Of a stretch of DNA of 64,000 nucleotides, positions 52,555 to 61,655 are shown in pieces. The stretch is from an uncultured Eubacteriales bacterium (lineage in GTDB: Bacteria > Bacillota > Clostridia > Christensenellales > UBA1242). The notes under the pieces were generated by a model. It was given only the letters and a program-made list of their open reading frames with translations, had not been told where the DNA came from and did no database searches. Position numbers and translations under genes: made by a program. Location of the stretch: NCBI GenBank assembly GCA_949067325.1, contig CARTDZ010000001.1, positions 1 to 64,000 of the forward strand. The letters are read 5' to 3'. How positions within the stretch are numbered: position 1 is the stretch's first letter; each line of letters opens with the position of its first letter.

Positions 52555-55089
52555 TTGGCTAATCAATTAAACAATCTTAAAACAATTCATGACTTGCAAA
52601 AAGAAGGTGTCATAAACGAAGCTCTTCGCAAGGTTAGGGCAGCAAAAAGCGAAGTTGAAACATTTGCAAAACGTCTTTTAGATCGCAGGCGCGCAATTGA
52701 CGACGAAAATGCTAGGGCAGAAGCTAAAAAAGCTCAAGCTCAGGCTCAAAATGAAGCTATGCAAGCGAAAACGGCAGAAAAAGAGGTTGATATCTCAGTG
52801 AAAACTGAACAAACCCCTGTCTTTTCTAATGGCGCAAATACAAAAAACAATTTTCGCTCATTCAACCAAAACAGCCAAATTCAAAGGTCAAACAATCCAA
52901 GATTTCAAAATCAAAACGCCACTTCACGTCAGGGTGGAACATTCCAAAATGGCCAACGTCCAAATGCAAACAACCGCTTTCAAAATCAACAAGGCGGCCA
53001 ACGCAATGGTCAGGGGCTTGGCAACAGGCCTCAAATGGGTGCAAAACGTCCTGCAAACTTTGTGTCTACAAAGGGCAACAATTTTCGCTCTTTTGCATCA
53101 AATGATTTGTCAGAACTTGAGGTAAAAACAGACCGCAATTTTGCTCAAAAAACAAAAAATGCACAAAAGCACAACTCTGCAAATATTGATGAACGCAAAT
53201 CTCAAACTCGTCGTCAGCAAAATGACAATCGTCGAGTAACTTTTATTGAAGACGAAGATGGAATTCAAGAAGTAAGCTATGGCTCACGAAAGAGCGTTCT
53301 CAAAAAGAAAAAAGAAACCGTAGTTGTCGCTCCAGCAGTTACTCATGCGGTGTTTACATCAAAAGAAATTTCAGTCAAAGATTTCAGCGAAAAAATAGGC
53401 AAGCCAGTCACAGAAATCGTTAAAAAACTTATGCTTGTCGGCACTATGGCCACAATCAATTCAAATATTGACTTTGAAACGGCCGAACTTATTGCAGCTG
53501 ACTTTGGCATAACGCTAGAACTTAAAGCTGCAAAATCTTTTGAAGAAAAACTTATCGAAAGTGCAGCCGAAGACGATGAAGCCTCTCTTATAAAGAGACC
53601 TCCTGTGGTAACTGTCATGGGTCACGTCGACCACGGAAAAACTTCTCTCCTCGACGCTTTCAGAAAGACTGACGTCGTTGCAGGCGAAGCGGGCGGTATA
53701 ACTCAAAAAATTGGTGCTTATCAAATTGAATTTAACGGCGAAAAAATTACTTTTATTGACACGCCAGGCCACGCAGCTTTTACAGCTATGCGTGCTAGAG
53801 GTGCAAAAAGTACTGATATCGCAATTCTTGTCGTTGCAGCTGATGACGGAATTATGCCTCAAACTGTTGAAGCTATCGATCATATCAAAGCTGCTGGCGT
53901 TCCAATGATTGTTGCAATCAACAAAATGGATAAACAAGAAGCAAACCCAGACCGCATAAAGCAACAGCTCACTGAACATGGAATTTTGCCTGAAGAATGG
54001 GGTGGAGATGCAATCTGCGTTCCTATTTCAGCCAAAACAGGAATGGGACTTGACCAACTCAAATCAACAATTCTGCTCGTGGCAGAAATGGCAGAACTTA
54101 AAGCCAATCCAAACAAAATGGCAACAGGTGTTGTTATTGAGGCAGAACTTGACAAAAATAGAGGCCCAGTTGCAACAATTCTTGTGCAAAATGGTACTCT
54201 TCGGGTTGGAGATTCAATCATGTCAGGTATAACTTATGGCAAGGTTAGGGCAATGTTCAACGACGTTGGCAAGTCAGTCAAAGTCGCTCCACCTTCAACT
54301 CCAGTATCGGTTTTGGGACTAGGTGAAGTGCCATTTTCAGGTGATCAAGTTTATGCAGTTGAAGAAACACTTTCAAAACAAGTCATTCAAGAACGTATTG
54401 ATAAGATTAAAAAAGAACGCGCAATGCAAAGCAGCGGTGTAACCCTTGACAACTTTATGAACAAAGTTCAAGAAGGCACACTTAAAAACCTTAACATAAT
54501 CTTGAAGGCAGATTCAATGGGTTCTGTTGAAGCTGTTAAAAATGCCATTCTTGTTATCCGTAATGAAGAAGCAAAGGTCAACATTGTTCATAGCGGTGCG
54601 GGCGCAGTTACTGAATCAGACGTTATCCTAGCGCAAACAACAGGTGCTATTATAATCAGCTTCAACCTTAAAACAATAGCCAAAGTTGATGTTTTGGCTG
54701 AAAAACTTAAAGTTCAAATCAAAGATTACAAGATCATATATGAAGTTGTTGATGATGTAACAGCTGCAATCAATGGTATGCTCAGCGTTAAGTATCAAGA
54801 AGTTTATATTGGAAACGCTGAAGTGCGAGTAGTTTTCAAACTTTCAACTGCTGGCAAGGTTGCAGGAAGTTATGTCAAAGATGGCAAATTAACAAGAAAC
54901 GCTATTGTTAAAGTCAAACGCGGCGACGAAGAGATTGGCGTAACAAGCATCGAATCACTCAAAATTGTCAAAGATGAAAAGGCAGAAGTTGCCAAAGGTT
55001 TTGAATGCGGTGTCAAGCTTCGCGATAATATTGACTTTAAAGAAGGCGATATTTTGGAATGCTATGTCAAAGAAGTCATAAAAAGATAG
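52555..55089 (+). CDS. infB: translation initiation factor IF-2
   Basis: GTPase that brings fMet-tRNA to the 30S subunit, 844 aa. G domain from about residue 350: [29 protein letters not shown] and NKMDK. C-terminal domains II-IV follow. Residues about 98-165 are a low-complexity Gln/Asn/Arg/Phe/Gly-rich stretch, unusual for IF-2 N-termini, which are normally Lys/Glu/Ala-rich. TTG start with AAGGAG before it. Confidence 0.95.
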   Translation: MANQLNNLKTIHDLQKEGVINEALRKVRAAKSEVETFAKRLLDRRRAIDDENARAEAKKAQAQAQNEAMQAKTAEKEVDISVKTEQTPVFSNGANTKNNFRSFNQNSQIQRSNNPRFQNQNATSRQGGTFQNGQRPNANNRFQNQQGGQRNGQGLGNRPQMGAKRPANFVSTKGNNFRSFASNDLSELEVKTDRNFAQKTKNAQKHNSANIDERKSQTRRQQNDNRRVTFIEDEDGIQEVSYGSRKSVLKKKKETVVVAPAVTHAVFTSKEISVKDFSEKIGKPVTEIVKKLMLVGTMATINSNIDFETAELIAADFGITLELKAAKSFEEKLIESAAEDDEASLIKRPPVVTVMGHVDHGKTSLLDAFRKTDVVAGEAGGITQKIGAYQIEFNGEKITFIDTPGHAAFTAMRARGAKSTDIAILVVAADDGIMPQTVEAIDHIKAAGVPMIVAINKMDKQEANPDRIKQQLTEHGILPEEWGGDAICVPISAKTGMGLDQLKSTILLVAEMAELKANPNKMATGVVIEAELDKNRGPVATILVQNGTLRVGDSIMSGITYGKVRAMFNDVGKSVKVAPPSTPVSVLGLGEVPFSGDQVYAVEETLSKQVIQERIDKIKKERAMQSSGVTLDNFMNKVQEGTLKNLNIILKADSMGSVEAVKNAILVIRNEEAKVNIVHSGAGAVTESDVILAQTTGAIIISFNLKTIAKVDVLAEKLKVQIKDYKIIYEVVDDVTAAINGMLSVKYQEVYIGNAEVRVVFKLSTAGKVAGSYVKDGKLTRNAIVKVKRGDEEIGVTSIESLKIVKDEKAEVAKGFECGVKLRDNIDFKEGDILECYVKEVIKR

Positions 55090-55111
55090 AAGGAGGGAGG
55101 AATTTTTAGCA

Positions 55112-55140
55112 TAAGAAAGCTTATTCCTCTTTCTTATTTT
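55112..55140 (+). terminator. weak terminator-like hairpin after infB
   Basis: Perfect 8-bp stem TAAGAAAG/CTTTCTTA, 9-nt loop, short T4. Confidence 0.45.
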
Positions 55141-55161
55141 ACTCATAAGGATTTTATAGGT

Positions 55162-55253
55162 GGCGGAAGTCCAAACTTTGCTAGATGCAAAGTTTGTTCC
55201 TGCTGCCGAGGCAGCAGGAACTGCGAAAGCTTGCAGCTTTCGCGACTTCCGCC
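55162..55253. other. perfect four-stem cloverleaf element
   Basis: Outer stem GGCGGAAGTC (55162-55171) / GACTTCCGCC (55244-55253). Three hairpins lie inside: CAAACTTTGC/GCAAAGTTTG (55172-55196), TTCCTGCTGCC/GGCAGCAGGAA (55197-55220) and GCGAAAGC/GCTTTCGC (55223-55243). All stems are perfect, and only CT at 55221-55222 is unpaired at the junction. It is much richer in GC than its surroundings. Stems are too long for a tRNA and T-arm motifs are absent. Mobile-type repeat or structured RNA are both possible. Confidence 0.85.
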
Positions 55254-55319
55254 AAAAGCTGTCGCCTTCGTCTAAGCCTTTTCTTAAAATCAAACAAAAA
55301 CTATAAAAGGAGAAACATT

Positions 55320-55697
55320 ATGTCAAATCGAATAGAAAGAGCCAATAGTGAAGTTCAAAGATGCATTGCGCAAATCTTAACTACCAAAATGAGTGATCCT
55401 CGTTTAAGTCCATTTCTTTATGTCAGCGAAGTTAAGCTTACCCCTGATTTTAAATATTGCAAAATCAAAGTCGCTCTTGATAGTGATGACAAAGCCTATC
55501 TCAAGCAAAATCTTGAAGTTCTGCAAAAGTCAGAAGGCTTTATCAAACGTGAACTATCGAAAATTGTCGATATGCCATCAATGCCAAAACTTGTTTTTGA
55601 ACTTGACAAAGGCACTAGTGCAACAATCAGGGTAAACGAACTTTTAAAAAACCTTAATATTCCAAAACTGGAAGAAGAGGAGGGCGAAGATGAATAA
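55320..55697 (+). CDS. rbfA: ribosome-binding factor A
   Basis: 30S maturation factor, 125 aa. Seen: the RIERANSEVQRCIAQIL start, the DPRLSPFLYVSEVKLTPD segment with the KH-type fold, and an acidic C-terminal tail. AAAGGAG lies before ATG 55320; the frame stays open upstream through the cloverleaf, but without a ribosome site. infB-rbfA is normally tight; the 230-nt gap here is unusual. Confidence 0.93.
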   Translation: MSNRIERANSEVQRCIAQILTTKMSDPRLSPFLYVSEVKLTPDFKYCKIKVALDSDDKAYLKQNLEVLQKSEGFIKRELSKIVDMPSMPKLVFELDKGTSATIRVNELLKNLNIPKLEEEEGEDE

Positions 55698-56697
55698 AAA
55701 TGACAAAAAAATTTTGCAAAAGATAAAAAAAGAAATCAAGGCGGCAAAAAATATTGCCATCTTTTGTCATAGAAGCCCTGATATGGACTGCCTTGGCTCA
55801 ATGTTTGCTCTTGGCGAAGCGCTCGAAAGAATAGGTAAGAAAGTAACAAGATTTAGTGCTGATAAATTATCAATTGACCATAAGGCTCTCTTTGACGAAA
55901 AAGCAGTTATGACAGAAAAACAAAATGCCGACAACTTTGACCTTTTTATATCTGTTGATGTTGCAACAGGAAAAATGCTTGATAAATTTGAAGACTATTT
56001 CACAAATTTTCCACTAACTATAAAAATTGATCACCACAATGCGGGTGAAAAAGACAGCTATGCACTTCTAAACTATGTTGACAGTCAAAAGTCCTCTTGT
56101 TCAGAAATTATATTTGAGCTTATTGAAGCCTTAAAAATCAAAATCACACCTACAATTGCTACATATCTTTACGCAGGTCTTTCAGCTGACACCAACTCTT
56201 TTATAAATACTAACACAAACTTAAATTCCTTCCAAACAGGTTGCAAACTTTTAAAGCTCTCAGCAGATATCCATAAAGTCAATGAGGCAGAATATAGACT
56301 TGTTACTCGCACTTCAATTGCAATGAAAAAAGTATTATACAACAATTTGCAAATCTTTAAGGAAGGCTTTGCAATCTGTCTTATCTCAAAAGAAGATTTA
56401 ACCAAAAATAAAGCAGACAAATCAGATTGTTCAACCTTTAGCAGCGAAATGCTTGCAATAGAAGGGGTAAACATCAGTTGCAACATTACAGAACATGAAA
56501 ACAAAAAATATTCTCTTTCATTTCGTTCACGCAAAGGTTTTAATGTAAATGGAATTGCCAAAACTTTCGGCGGTGGCGGTCATATCGAAGCTTCAGGTGC
56601 AAGAATAGAAAATTGCACTGAAGAACAAGTTGTAAAAATGGTCGCAAAAGCCATTCGCGAAAACTTAAAAAATCTGAAAAGTCAGGAAAGAGTATGA
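55690..56697 (+). CDS. nrnA: bifunctional oligoribonuclease and PAP phosphatase NrnA
   Basis: DHH-DHHA1 phosphoesterase that degrades short RNA and 3'-phosphoadenosine phosphate, 335 aa. Seen: HRSPDMDCLGS near residue 30, DVATG, DHH near 115-117, GLSADTNSF, and the C-terminal GGGGHIEASGA motif. It overlaps rbfA by 8 nt and truB by 4 nt, the classic rbfA-nrnA-truB unit. Confidence 0.93.
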   Translation: MNKNDKKILQKIKKEIKAAKNIAIFCHRSPDMDCLGSMFALGEALERIGKKVTRFSADKLSIDHKALFDEKAVMTEKQNADNFDLFISVDVATGKMLDKFEDYFTNFPLTIKIDHHNAGEKDSYALLNYVDSQKSSCSEIIFELIEALKIKITPTIATYLYAGLSADTNSFINTNTNLNSFQTGCKLLKLSADIHKVNEAEYRLVTRTSIAMKKVLYNNLQIFKEGFAICLISKEDLTKNKADKSDCSTFSSEMLAIEGVNISCNITEHENKKYSLSFRSRKGFNVNGIAKTFGGGGHIEASGARIENCTEEQVVKMVAKAIRENLKNLKSQERV

Positions 56698-57542
56698 ACA
56701 GCTGCATAATATTACTCAACAAACCTCGCGGACTTTCTTCCAACACCTGTGTCAATATTGTCAAGCGGGCAGTGGGTGCAAAAAAAGCAGGCCACTTAGG
56801 CACACTTGACGTGCTTGGCGAGGGACTTCTTCCAATAACAATCAACAAAGCCACTCAGCTCTTTGACTTCTATCTTCAAAAAGACAAAGTCTATCAAACA
56901 ACATTTCGCTTTGGTCAAACAACTGATACCCTCGACCTCGAAGGCGAGATAACGTTAAAAAACGATAAAATGGTTACAAAAGAAGAATTGTTAAAAATTC
57001 TTCCGTCTCATTGCGGAAAAATATCTCAAATGCCACCAATTTATTCGGCTAAAAAAATAAAAGGTCAAAAAGCTTATGACCTTGCAAGAGCAGGGCAAGA
57101 AGTCAACCTTAAACCTAAAGAAGTCGAAATCTACTCAATTGACCTTATAGCCAATGACAATCCAAATGAGTTTACCTTTCGCGTAGCCTGCTCAAGCGGC
57201 ACATATATCCGTTCGCTTTGTCGTGATATGGCTGCAAGTTTGTCAACATATGGTGTTATGCTCAACATAATACGCACAAAATGTGGTGATTTTGACTTAA
57301 AAGACGCCTCTACTTTGGAGGAAATCAAACAAGGCAATTTCAAAACAATATCTCTTGAAAGCTTATTCAAATCGGCAAAAATAGTTTTCAACAAAAAGGA
57401 AACTGATCTTCTTTTAAATGGCGTAAATATTTCTACTGATCTCAAAAATGGTGACTACAATGCTTATGCTGATGAAGGTGAATATCTTGGCTTGGTCACC
57501 ATAGAAAACAACAGGATCAAATTTAAATTTAGATTTGTTTAA
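56694..57542 (+). CDS. truB: tRNA pseudouridine-55 synthase TruB
   Basis: Makes pseudouridine 55 in the T-loop of tRNA, 282 aa. Seen: LNKPRGLSSNTCVN, the catalytic motif GHLGTLDVLGEGLLPI (Asp near 39; many relatives read GHTGTLDPLATG), and SGTYIRSLCRDMA. The ATGA overlap with nrnA implies coupled translation. ribF, which normally follows, is absent. Confidence 0.93.
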   Translation: MNSCIILLNKPRGLSSNTCVNIVKRAVGAKKAGHLGTLDVLGEGLLPITINKATQLFDFYLQKDKVYQTTFRFGQTTDTLDLEGEITLKNDKMVTKEELLKILPSHCGKISQMPPIYSAKKIKGQKAYDLARAGQEVNLKPKEVEIYSIDLIANDNPNEFTFRVACSSGTYIRSLCRDMAASLSTYGVMLNIIRTKCGDFDLKDASTLEEIKQGNFKTISLESLFKSAKIVFNKKETDLLLNGVNISTDLKNGDYNAYADEGEYLGLVTIENNRIKFKFRFV

Positions 57543-57544
57543 TT

Positions 57545-57605
57545 TTTCAAAGAAATCATATCTAAAAAAAGATAACCAAAGAAATCATATCTAAAAAAAT
57601 AACAA
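57545..57605 (+). repeat. short direct repeat after truB
   Basis: CAAAGAAATCATATCTAAAA occurs twice (start near 57547 and 57579), about 32 nt apart. Confidence 0.7.
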
Positions 57606-57701
57606 AAAATATAACAATAATATAACAAAAAAGTCAACCAAGAAAAAGCAACCCCAAAAAACATAACCAAAAAACAAAACAAGACAAAAAAGGAGAAAAA
57701 C

Positions 57702-58571
57702 ATGAGTGCTATATTTGGCTCATCAGGCTGTGGCAATGAGTTTTATGAAAAAGGCCATAAGACCATTTTGGAAGTTCCAAAATTCATCAAAGATTACGGA
57801 CTTGACGCTTATGAATATTCTTTCGGTCATGGTTATCAAATGTCAACGTCTCTTGCTGAAAAAGCTGGCAAACTTTTCAAAGAAGAGGGGATCAAGCTTT
57901 CTCTTCACGCACCTTTTTATATCAACTTTGCAAACCCAGATGAAGTTATGTATCAAAAAAGCCAAAACTATCTTAGAACAGGCATAAAATTTTTGAAAGC
58001 TTTTGGAGCTGACAGACTTGTTTTTCACGCGGCTTCCTGCGGCAAACTTTCACGCGACGAAGCATTGGCACTCACTTATAAACGTATTGAAGAAACAATG
58101 CAAAATTTTGAAAAAGAAGGCTTCTTTGAAAACGATGACAATATTCTACTTTGCCCTGAAACCATGGGCAAAACTATGCAGATTGGCACATATAAAGAAA
58201 TCATCGACCTCTGCACGCTTAGTCCACGCCTTGTTCCAACTTTTGATTTTGGTCACATCAACGCTCTCGGTCAAGGCACGCTTAAAACTTCAGATGACTT
58301 CAAACGCGTCATTGACTACAGCATTGAAAAACTAGGACTAGAAAAAACAAATTCTTCTCATGTCCATTTTTCAAAAATCCAATATGGCGAAAAAGGTGAG
58401 ATCAGACATCTCAATTTTGATGACAAGATTTATGGGCCAAACTTTGAGCCTTTTGCAGAACTTCTTGCAAACTACAATCTTTCCATGCGAATAATTTGTG
58501 AAAGTATGACCGATATGCCAAAAGACGCACTTGCAATGAAAAAAATCTATCACAAAATGCTAGACAAATAA
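57702..58571 (+). CDS. endonuclease IV-like TIM-barrel protein
   Basis: Protein of 289 aa of the AP endonuclease family 2 TIM barrel. Seen: the FGSSGCGN start, LSLHAPFYINFANPDE, RLVFHAASCGKLSRDEA, LLCPETMGKTMQIGT, PTFDFGHINALGQG and SSHVHFSKIQYG. Metal ligands (His, Glu, Asp, His) are therefore in place. It is most like Nfo-type AP endonucleases, but sugar isomerase-like relatives share the fold. AAAGGAG precedes the ATG. No truB or efp functional link is obvious. Confidence 0.8.
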   Translation: MSAIFGSSGCGNEFYEKGHKTILEVPKFIKDYGLDAYEYSFGHGYQMSTSLAEKAGKLFKEEGIKLSLHAPFYINFANPDEVMYQKSQNYLRTGIKFLKAFGADRLVFHAASCGKLSRDEALALTYKRIEETMQNFEKEGFFENDDNILLCPETMGKTMQIGTYKEIIDLCTLSPRLVPTFDFGHINALGQGTLKTSDDFKRVIDYSIEKLGLEKTNSSHVHFSKIQYGEKGEIRHLNFDDKIYGPNFEPFAELLANYNLSMRIICESMTDMPKDALAMKKIYHKMLDK

Positions 58572-58643
58572 AGCTTTTTATGATAAAATAACAAAGTAAA
58601 TAAAAATTACCAAATCTATCAATATTAAAGGAGAAAAATAATC

Positions 58644-59204
58644 ATGGTTACAGCAGGCGAATTTAGAAAAGGTGTTACATTTGAAATGGAAGGTGCAGTT
58701 TACTCAATCGTAGATTTTATGCACGTAAAACCAGGCAAAGGCTCACCATTTGTTAGGGCAAAAATCAAAAACGTTATGACAGGTCAAGTGAAAGACATGA
58801 CTTTCAACCCATCAGACAAATTTCAAGTGGCAATTATTGAAAAGAAAGAAATGACTTATCTTTATAATGATGGCGGAATTTACTATTTCATGGATAGTGA
58901 AACTTATGATCAAATTCCACTCAACAAAGATTCTGTCGAAGACGCACTCAACTTTGTCACTGAAAATATGAACTGCACAATGTATTTCTACAAAGGCAAT
59001 CCATTTTCAGTTTATCCTCCAACTTTTGTTGAACTTGAAATCATTGATTGCGAACCTGGCGTTCAAGGCGATACTTCAAAATCAACAACAAAACCAGCCA
59101 AGGTTGAAACAGGCTATGTGCTTAACGTTCCACTCTTTGTCAACGTAGGTGAAAGAATAAGAATTGACACTCGCGACGGCAGCTATATGGAAAGAGTAAA
59201 GTAA
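58644..59204 (+). CDS. efp: elongation factor P
   Basis: Relieves ribosome stalling at polyproline stretches, 186 aa. Seen: the loop [14 protein letters not shown] with Lys near position 32, the residue that is modified in Bacillus, and the C-terminal [28 protein letters not shown] segment in parts. AAAGGAG precedes the ATG. Its neighbour spoIIIA downstream matches the efp-spoIIIA arrangement of many Clostridia and Bacillus (efp-yqhV-spoIIIA). Confidence 0.95.
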   Translation: MVTAGEFRKGVTFEMEGAVYSIVDFMHVKPGKGSPFVRAKIKNVMTGQVKDMTFNPSDKFQVAIIEKKEMTYLYNDGGIYYFMDSETYDQIPLNKDSVEDALNFVTENMNCTMYFYKGNPFSVYPPTFVELEIIDCEPGVQGDTSKSTTKPAKVETGYVLNVPLFVNVGERIRIDTRDGSYMERVK

Positions 59205-59246
59205 ACCGAAAATTTTTAAAATTGCAATTTCAATCAAATACTTTAA

Positions 59247-59301
59247 ATCAAATCACATTCGATCAAATCACATTCGATCAAATCACATTCGATCAAATCA
59301 C
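59247..59301 (+). repeat. 15-nt tandem repeat, 3.7 copies
   Basis: Perfect copies at 59247-59261, 59262-59276 and 59277-59291, followed by a partial copy to 59301. Confidence 0.9.
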
Positions 59302-59341
59302 TTAAAAACAGGATTTTCAAAAACAAAAAACAAAATTAGGC

Positions 59342-59372
59342 AAAGCGGGCAAAATTTTCAGCCTGCTTTTTT
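59342..59372 (+). terminator. terminator of efp
   Basis: Stem AAAGCGGGC/GCCTGCTTT (one G-T pair), 10-nt loop, T-run. Confidence 0.85.
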
Positions 59373-59556
59373 GTTTGTAAACAATAACTCATAAGCACAC
59401 CAAATTTTGTAAGCACGCTCAAAACTTTATTTTATTTTCAAAAACTCCTTGCATTTTTTGTCCAATTTTATCATTTTTTTATCGTTCATAATCTCTCACA
59501 TACGTTCTTTTTAGGACAAGCACAAGCATAGCATAATGCAAGGGGAGGAAAATCTC

Positions 59557-60468
59557 ATGCTCGACAAAATCTTGCCAAAAGAAATTTATAATGTTCTGGC
59601 TGAAAAAGTGAGTTTCAACGCACTCAACGAAATCCGTTTGCGTGCGGACAAGCCTATTGTTTTGTCTGTGGGCGGGCAGAGATACTTCCTAGGCGAAAAA
59701 GGTATGACAGGCAATTTGAAAGACGCTATCATTCCTTCTCGCGTCATGATTGAAGATATGGTTTTTCGCGCAAGTGAATGTTCAATTTACTCTGTCAATG
59801 AGCAGATAAAAAAAGGTTTTATAGTGACAAAAGGCGGTGTTCGACTTGGACTTGGTGGAGATATGATCGAAGAGAAAGGCCAAATCAAAACAATGACCAA
59901 TTTTTCAAGTATAAACATAAGAATTCCACACGAAATAAAAAACTGTTCGCTTCCAGTCTTCAATCAAATACTTCGCGATGAAAAAGTTTGCAACACACTT
60001 ATCATTTCACCTCCAGGTGCGGGTAAAACAACTTTTTTAAGAGACTTTATCTGCCAGCTTTCAGAACGCAACTACGCTTTCAACGTGCTTGTGCTTGACG
60101 AACGCGGCGAACTTGATCTTGGCAAAAATCCAAGCAGTATTGGCAATTTTGCAGACAAAATCTCTTTCGCTCGCAAAAAAATAGGGTTTGAAAATGGTAT
60201 TCGTTCGCTCAGCCCAAACCTCATCGTCACTGATGAACTTGGCGAGGAAGAAGACCTTGATGCTGTGCGTTATGCAGTCAATTGCGGCGTAAACATCTTG
60301 GCTTCAGCACATTGCGACAGCATGGAGAACTTTATAAAAAAGCCTTCCTTTTCAAAGATAATAGAAGAAAAAGTCTTTTCTCGCTTCGTCCTTCTATCAA
60401 TGCGAAATGGCCCAGGCACAATAGAAGGCGTTTACAACGAAAACTTCTCACGCGTGACCAAATATTAA
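59557..60468 (+). CDS. spoIIIAA: stage III sporulation protein AA
   Basis: Secretion-type ATPase of the SpoIIIA-SpoIIQ channel between mother cell and forespore, 303 aa. Seen: NEIRLRADKPI, Walker A SPPGAGKTTFLRD near residue 155, DERGELD, and VTDELGEEEDLDAVRYAVNCG. ATG 59557 is set by GGGAGG 8 nt before; an ATG 21 nt upstream lacks a site. It starts the operon; transcription by sigma-E is known in Bacillus, and a CATACGTT box lies 50 nt upstream. Confidence 0.93.
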   Translation: MLDKILPKEIYNVLAEKVSFNALNEIRLRADKPIVLSVGGQRYFLGEKGMTGNLKDAIIPSRVMIEDMVFRASECSIYSVNEQIKKGFIVTKGGVRLGLGGDMIEEKGQIKTMTNFSSINIRIPHEIKNCSLPVFNQILRDEKVCNTLIISPPGAGKTTFLRDFICQLSERNYAFNVLVLDERGELDLGKNPSSIGNFADKISFARKKIGFENGIRSLSPNLIVTDELGEEEDLDAVRYAVNCGVNILASAHCDSMENFIKKPSFSKIIEEKVFSRFVLLSMRNGPGTIEGVYNENFSRVTKY

Positions 60469-60478
60469 GGAGGTTTAA

Positions 60479-60976
60479 ATGATCAAATACATTCTTATGG
60501 CGGTTCTATTTTTTATCGCATTATCAATAGGTGCGATCATGTCTGGCAAATATCGCCGTCGTGCAAACTTCTTCAAAGCACTTGTGCTTATCTGTCAAAA
60601 ACTTAACGTTGAAATTTCATTTTCTCGTGAAAGATTAAAAACACTTCTCACTTCTTTTGATGACAAAACCAAAGCTCAGCTTTGCGGCTTGACTGAAAAT
60701 TATCTCTCTTTTATCGAAAAGGAAAGTCCGCTCGACAAACAGTCACTTTTTAAAGGTATTACTTTTCTTAAAGAAGAAGAAAAGGACCTCATCTTTCTCT
60801 TCTTTCGTTCGCTTGGTCGAAGCGACGTTGACAGTCAATCAAAAGAACTCAAAAACTTTGAAACTCGTTTTGATGACATGGTCTCTTCTGCCGTCAAAGA
60901 CAACAAAAAATATGGTGCAATGTCAATGAAGCTTGGCATAGTGGCAGGGCTGGCCGCAATAATACTTCTCATCTAA
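60479..60976 (+). CDS. spoIIIAB: stage III sporulation protein AB
   Basis: Membrane protein of 165 aa with a helix at each end and a helical soluble middle, the SpoIIIAB layout (GspF/PilC-like pilot protein). It has the KYRRRANFFKALVLICQKLNVEI start region of the family. AAGGAGGT precedes the ATG. It sits second in the spoIIIA order. Confidence 0.88.
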   Translation: MIKYILMAVLFFIALSIGAIMSGKYRRRANFFKALVLICQKLNVEISFSRERLKTLLTSFDDKTKAQLCGLTENYLSFIEKESPLDKQSLFKGITFLKEEEKDLIFLFFRSLGRSDVDSQSKELKNFETRFDDMVSSAVKDNKKYGAMSMKLGIVAGLAAIILLI

Positions 60977-60989
60977 AAAGGAGGCAAAA

Positions 60990-61184
60990 ATGGGGGTTGA
61001 AATTATCTTTAAAATAGCAGGCATTGGTATTTTGACAGCCATTGTCGGCCAAATCCTCAAACAAACAGGCAAGGAAGAAATTTCGACACTTGCCACTTTG
61101 GCAGGCATAATCATCGTTATTTGCATGGTGCTAGGCCAAATAGGTGACTTGTTTAATATGCTAAAATCACTTTTCAGCTTTTAA
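60990..61184 (+). CDS. spoIIIAC: stage III sporulation protein AC
   Basis: Protein of 64 aa with two hydrophobic helices, the second around TLATLAGIIIVICMVLGQI. It has the size and order of SpoIIIAC, a channel component predicted to build the membrane ring. AAAGGAGG precedes the ATG. Confidence 0.9.
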   Translation: MGVEIIFKIAGIGILTAIVGQILKQTGKEEISTLATLAGIIIVICMVLGQIGDLFNMLKSLFSF

Positions 61185-61262
61185 AGCAACCAAACAAAAG
61201 AGGAAAGTAAGCAAAACAAAAAAGCAAAAGTCGGCTTACATAAAAGAAGAAAGGAAAAGCGG

Positions 61263-61655
61263 TTGGAGATCATATTCAAAATTTTGGCTATCGCGCTTAT
61301 AACTTCAGTGGCAACACTCATAGTCAGACCAGTGCGAAGCGACTTTGCAATTATGATAGCTTTGACTGGGGGAATAATAATTCTCGTCATGGTGCTATCA
61401 TTTTTGACAGGCATTTTTGACACCATAAAAAATGTGGTCGAAACCACAGGCGTCTCATCTGGCCTTTATGCTCTCATACTCAAAATTGTAGGAATAGGCT
61501 ATCTTGTCGAATTCACGGCAGGCATTTGCTCAGAAACAGGCAACACAAATCTAGGCGACAAAGTCCTTCTTGGCGGCAAAATAGTCATTATGGTTATGGC
61601 TCTTCCAATCGTGACAAGCATTCTTCAAATTATCATGGAGATATTGCCAAAATGA
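61263..61655 (+). CDS. spoIIIAD: stage III sporulation protein AD
   Basis: Protein of 130 aa with about four hydrophobic helices, homologous in position and pattern to SpoIIIAD (the N-terminal half resembles SpoIIIAC). TTG start with AAAGGAAAAG upstream. Its stop overlaps the spoIIIAE start (ATGA). The gap of 78 nt after spoIIIAC is the only large one in the operon. Confidence 0.9.
   Translation: MEIIFKILAIALITSVATLIVRPVRSDFAIMIALTGGIIILVMVLSFLTGIFDTIKNVVETTGVSSGLYALILKIVGIGYLVEFTAGICSETGNTNLGDKVLLGGKIVIMVMALPIVTSILQIIMEILPK

Larger units (their letters stand above)
59205..59556. other. efp-spoIIIAA intergenic region
   Basis: It holds a 15-nt tandem repeat (ATCAAATCACATTCG, three copies plus a part, 59247-59301), the efp terminator (59342-59372) and a possible sigma-E -10 box CATACGTT (59499-59506). 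The -35 region for the last is poor. No gene is seen. Confidence 0.5.

Noticed and set aside
55162..55253. tRNA or tRNA-like gene
   Set aside because: The cloverleaf stems are 8-11 bp, with no D-loop or T-loop consensus and no anticodon-loop geometry.
55111..55275. Cys-rich frame after infB in the infB reading frame (stop read-through), with an AAGGAGGGAGG before it
   Set aside because: No normal start codon follows the ribosome-like site, and the Cys pattern comes from the cloverleaf palindromes. I consider it chance.
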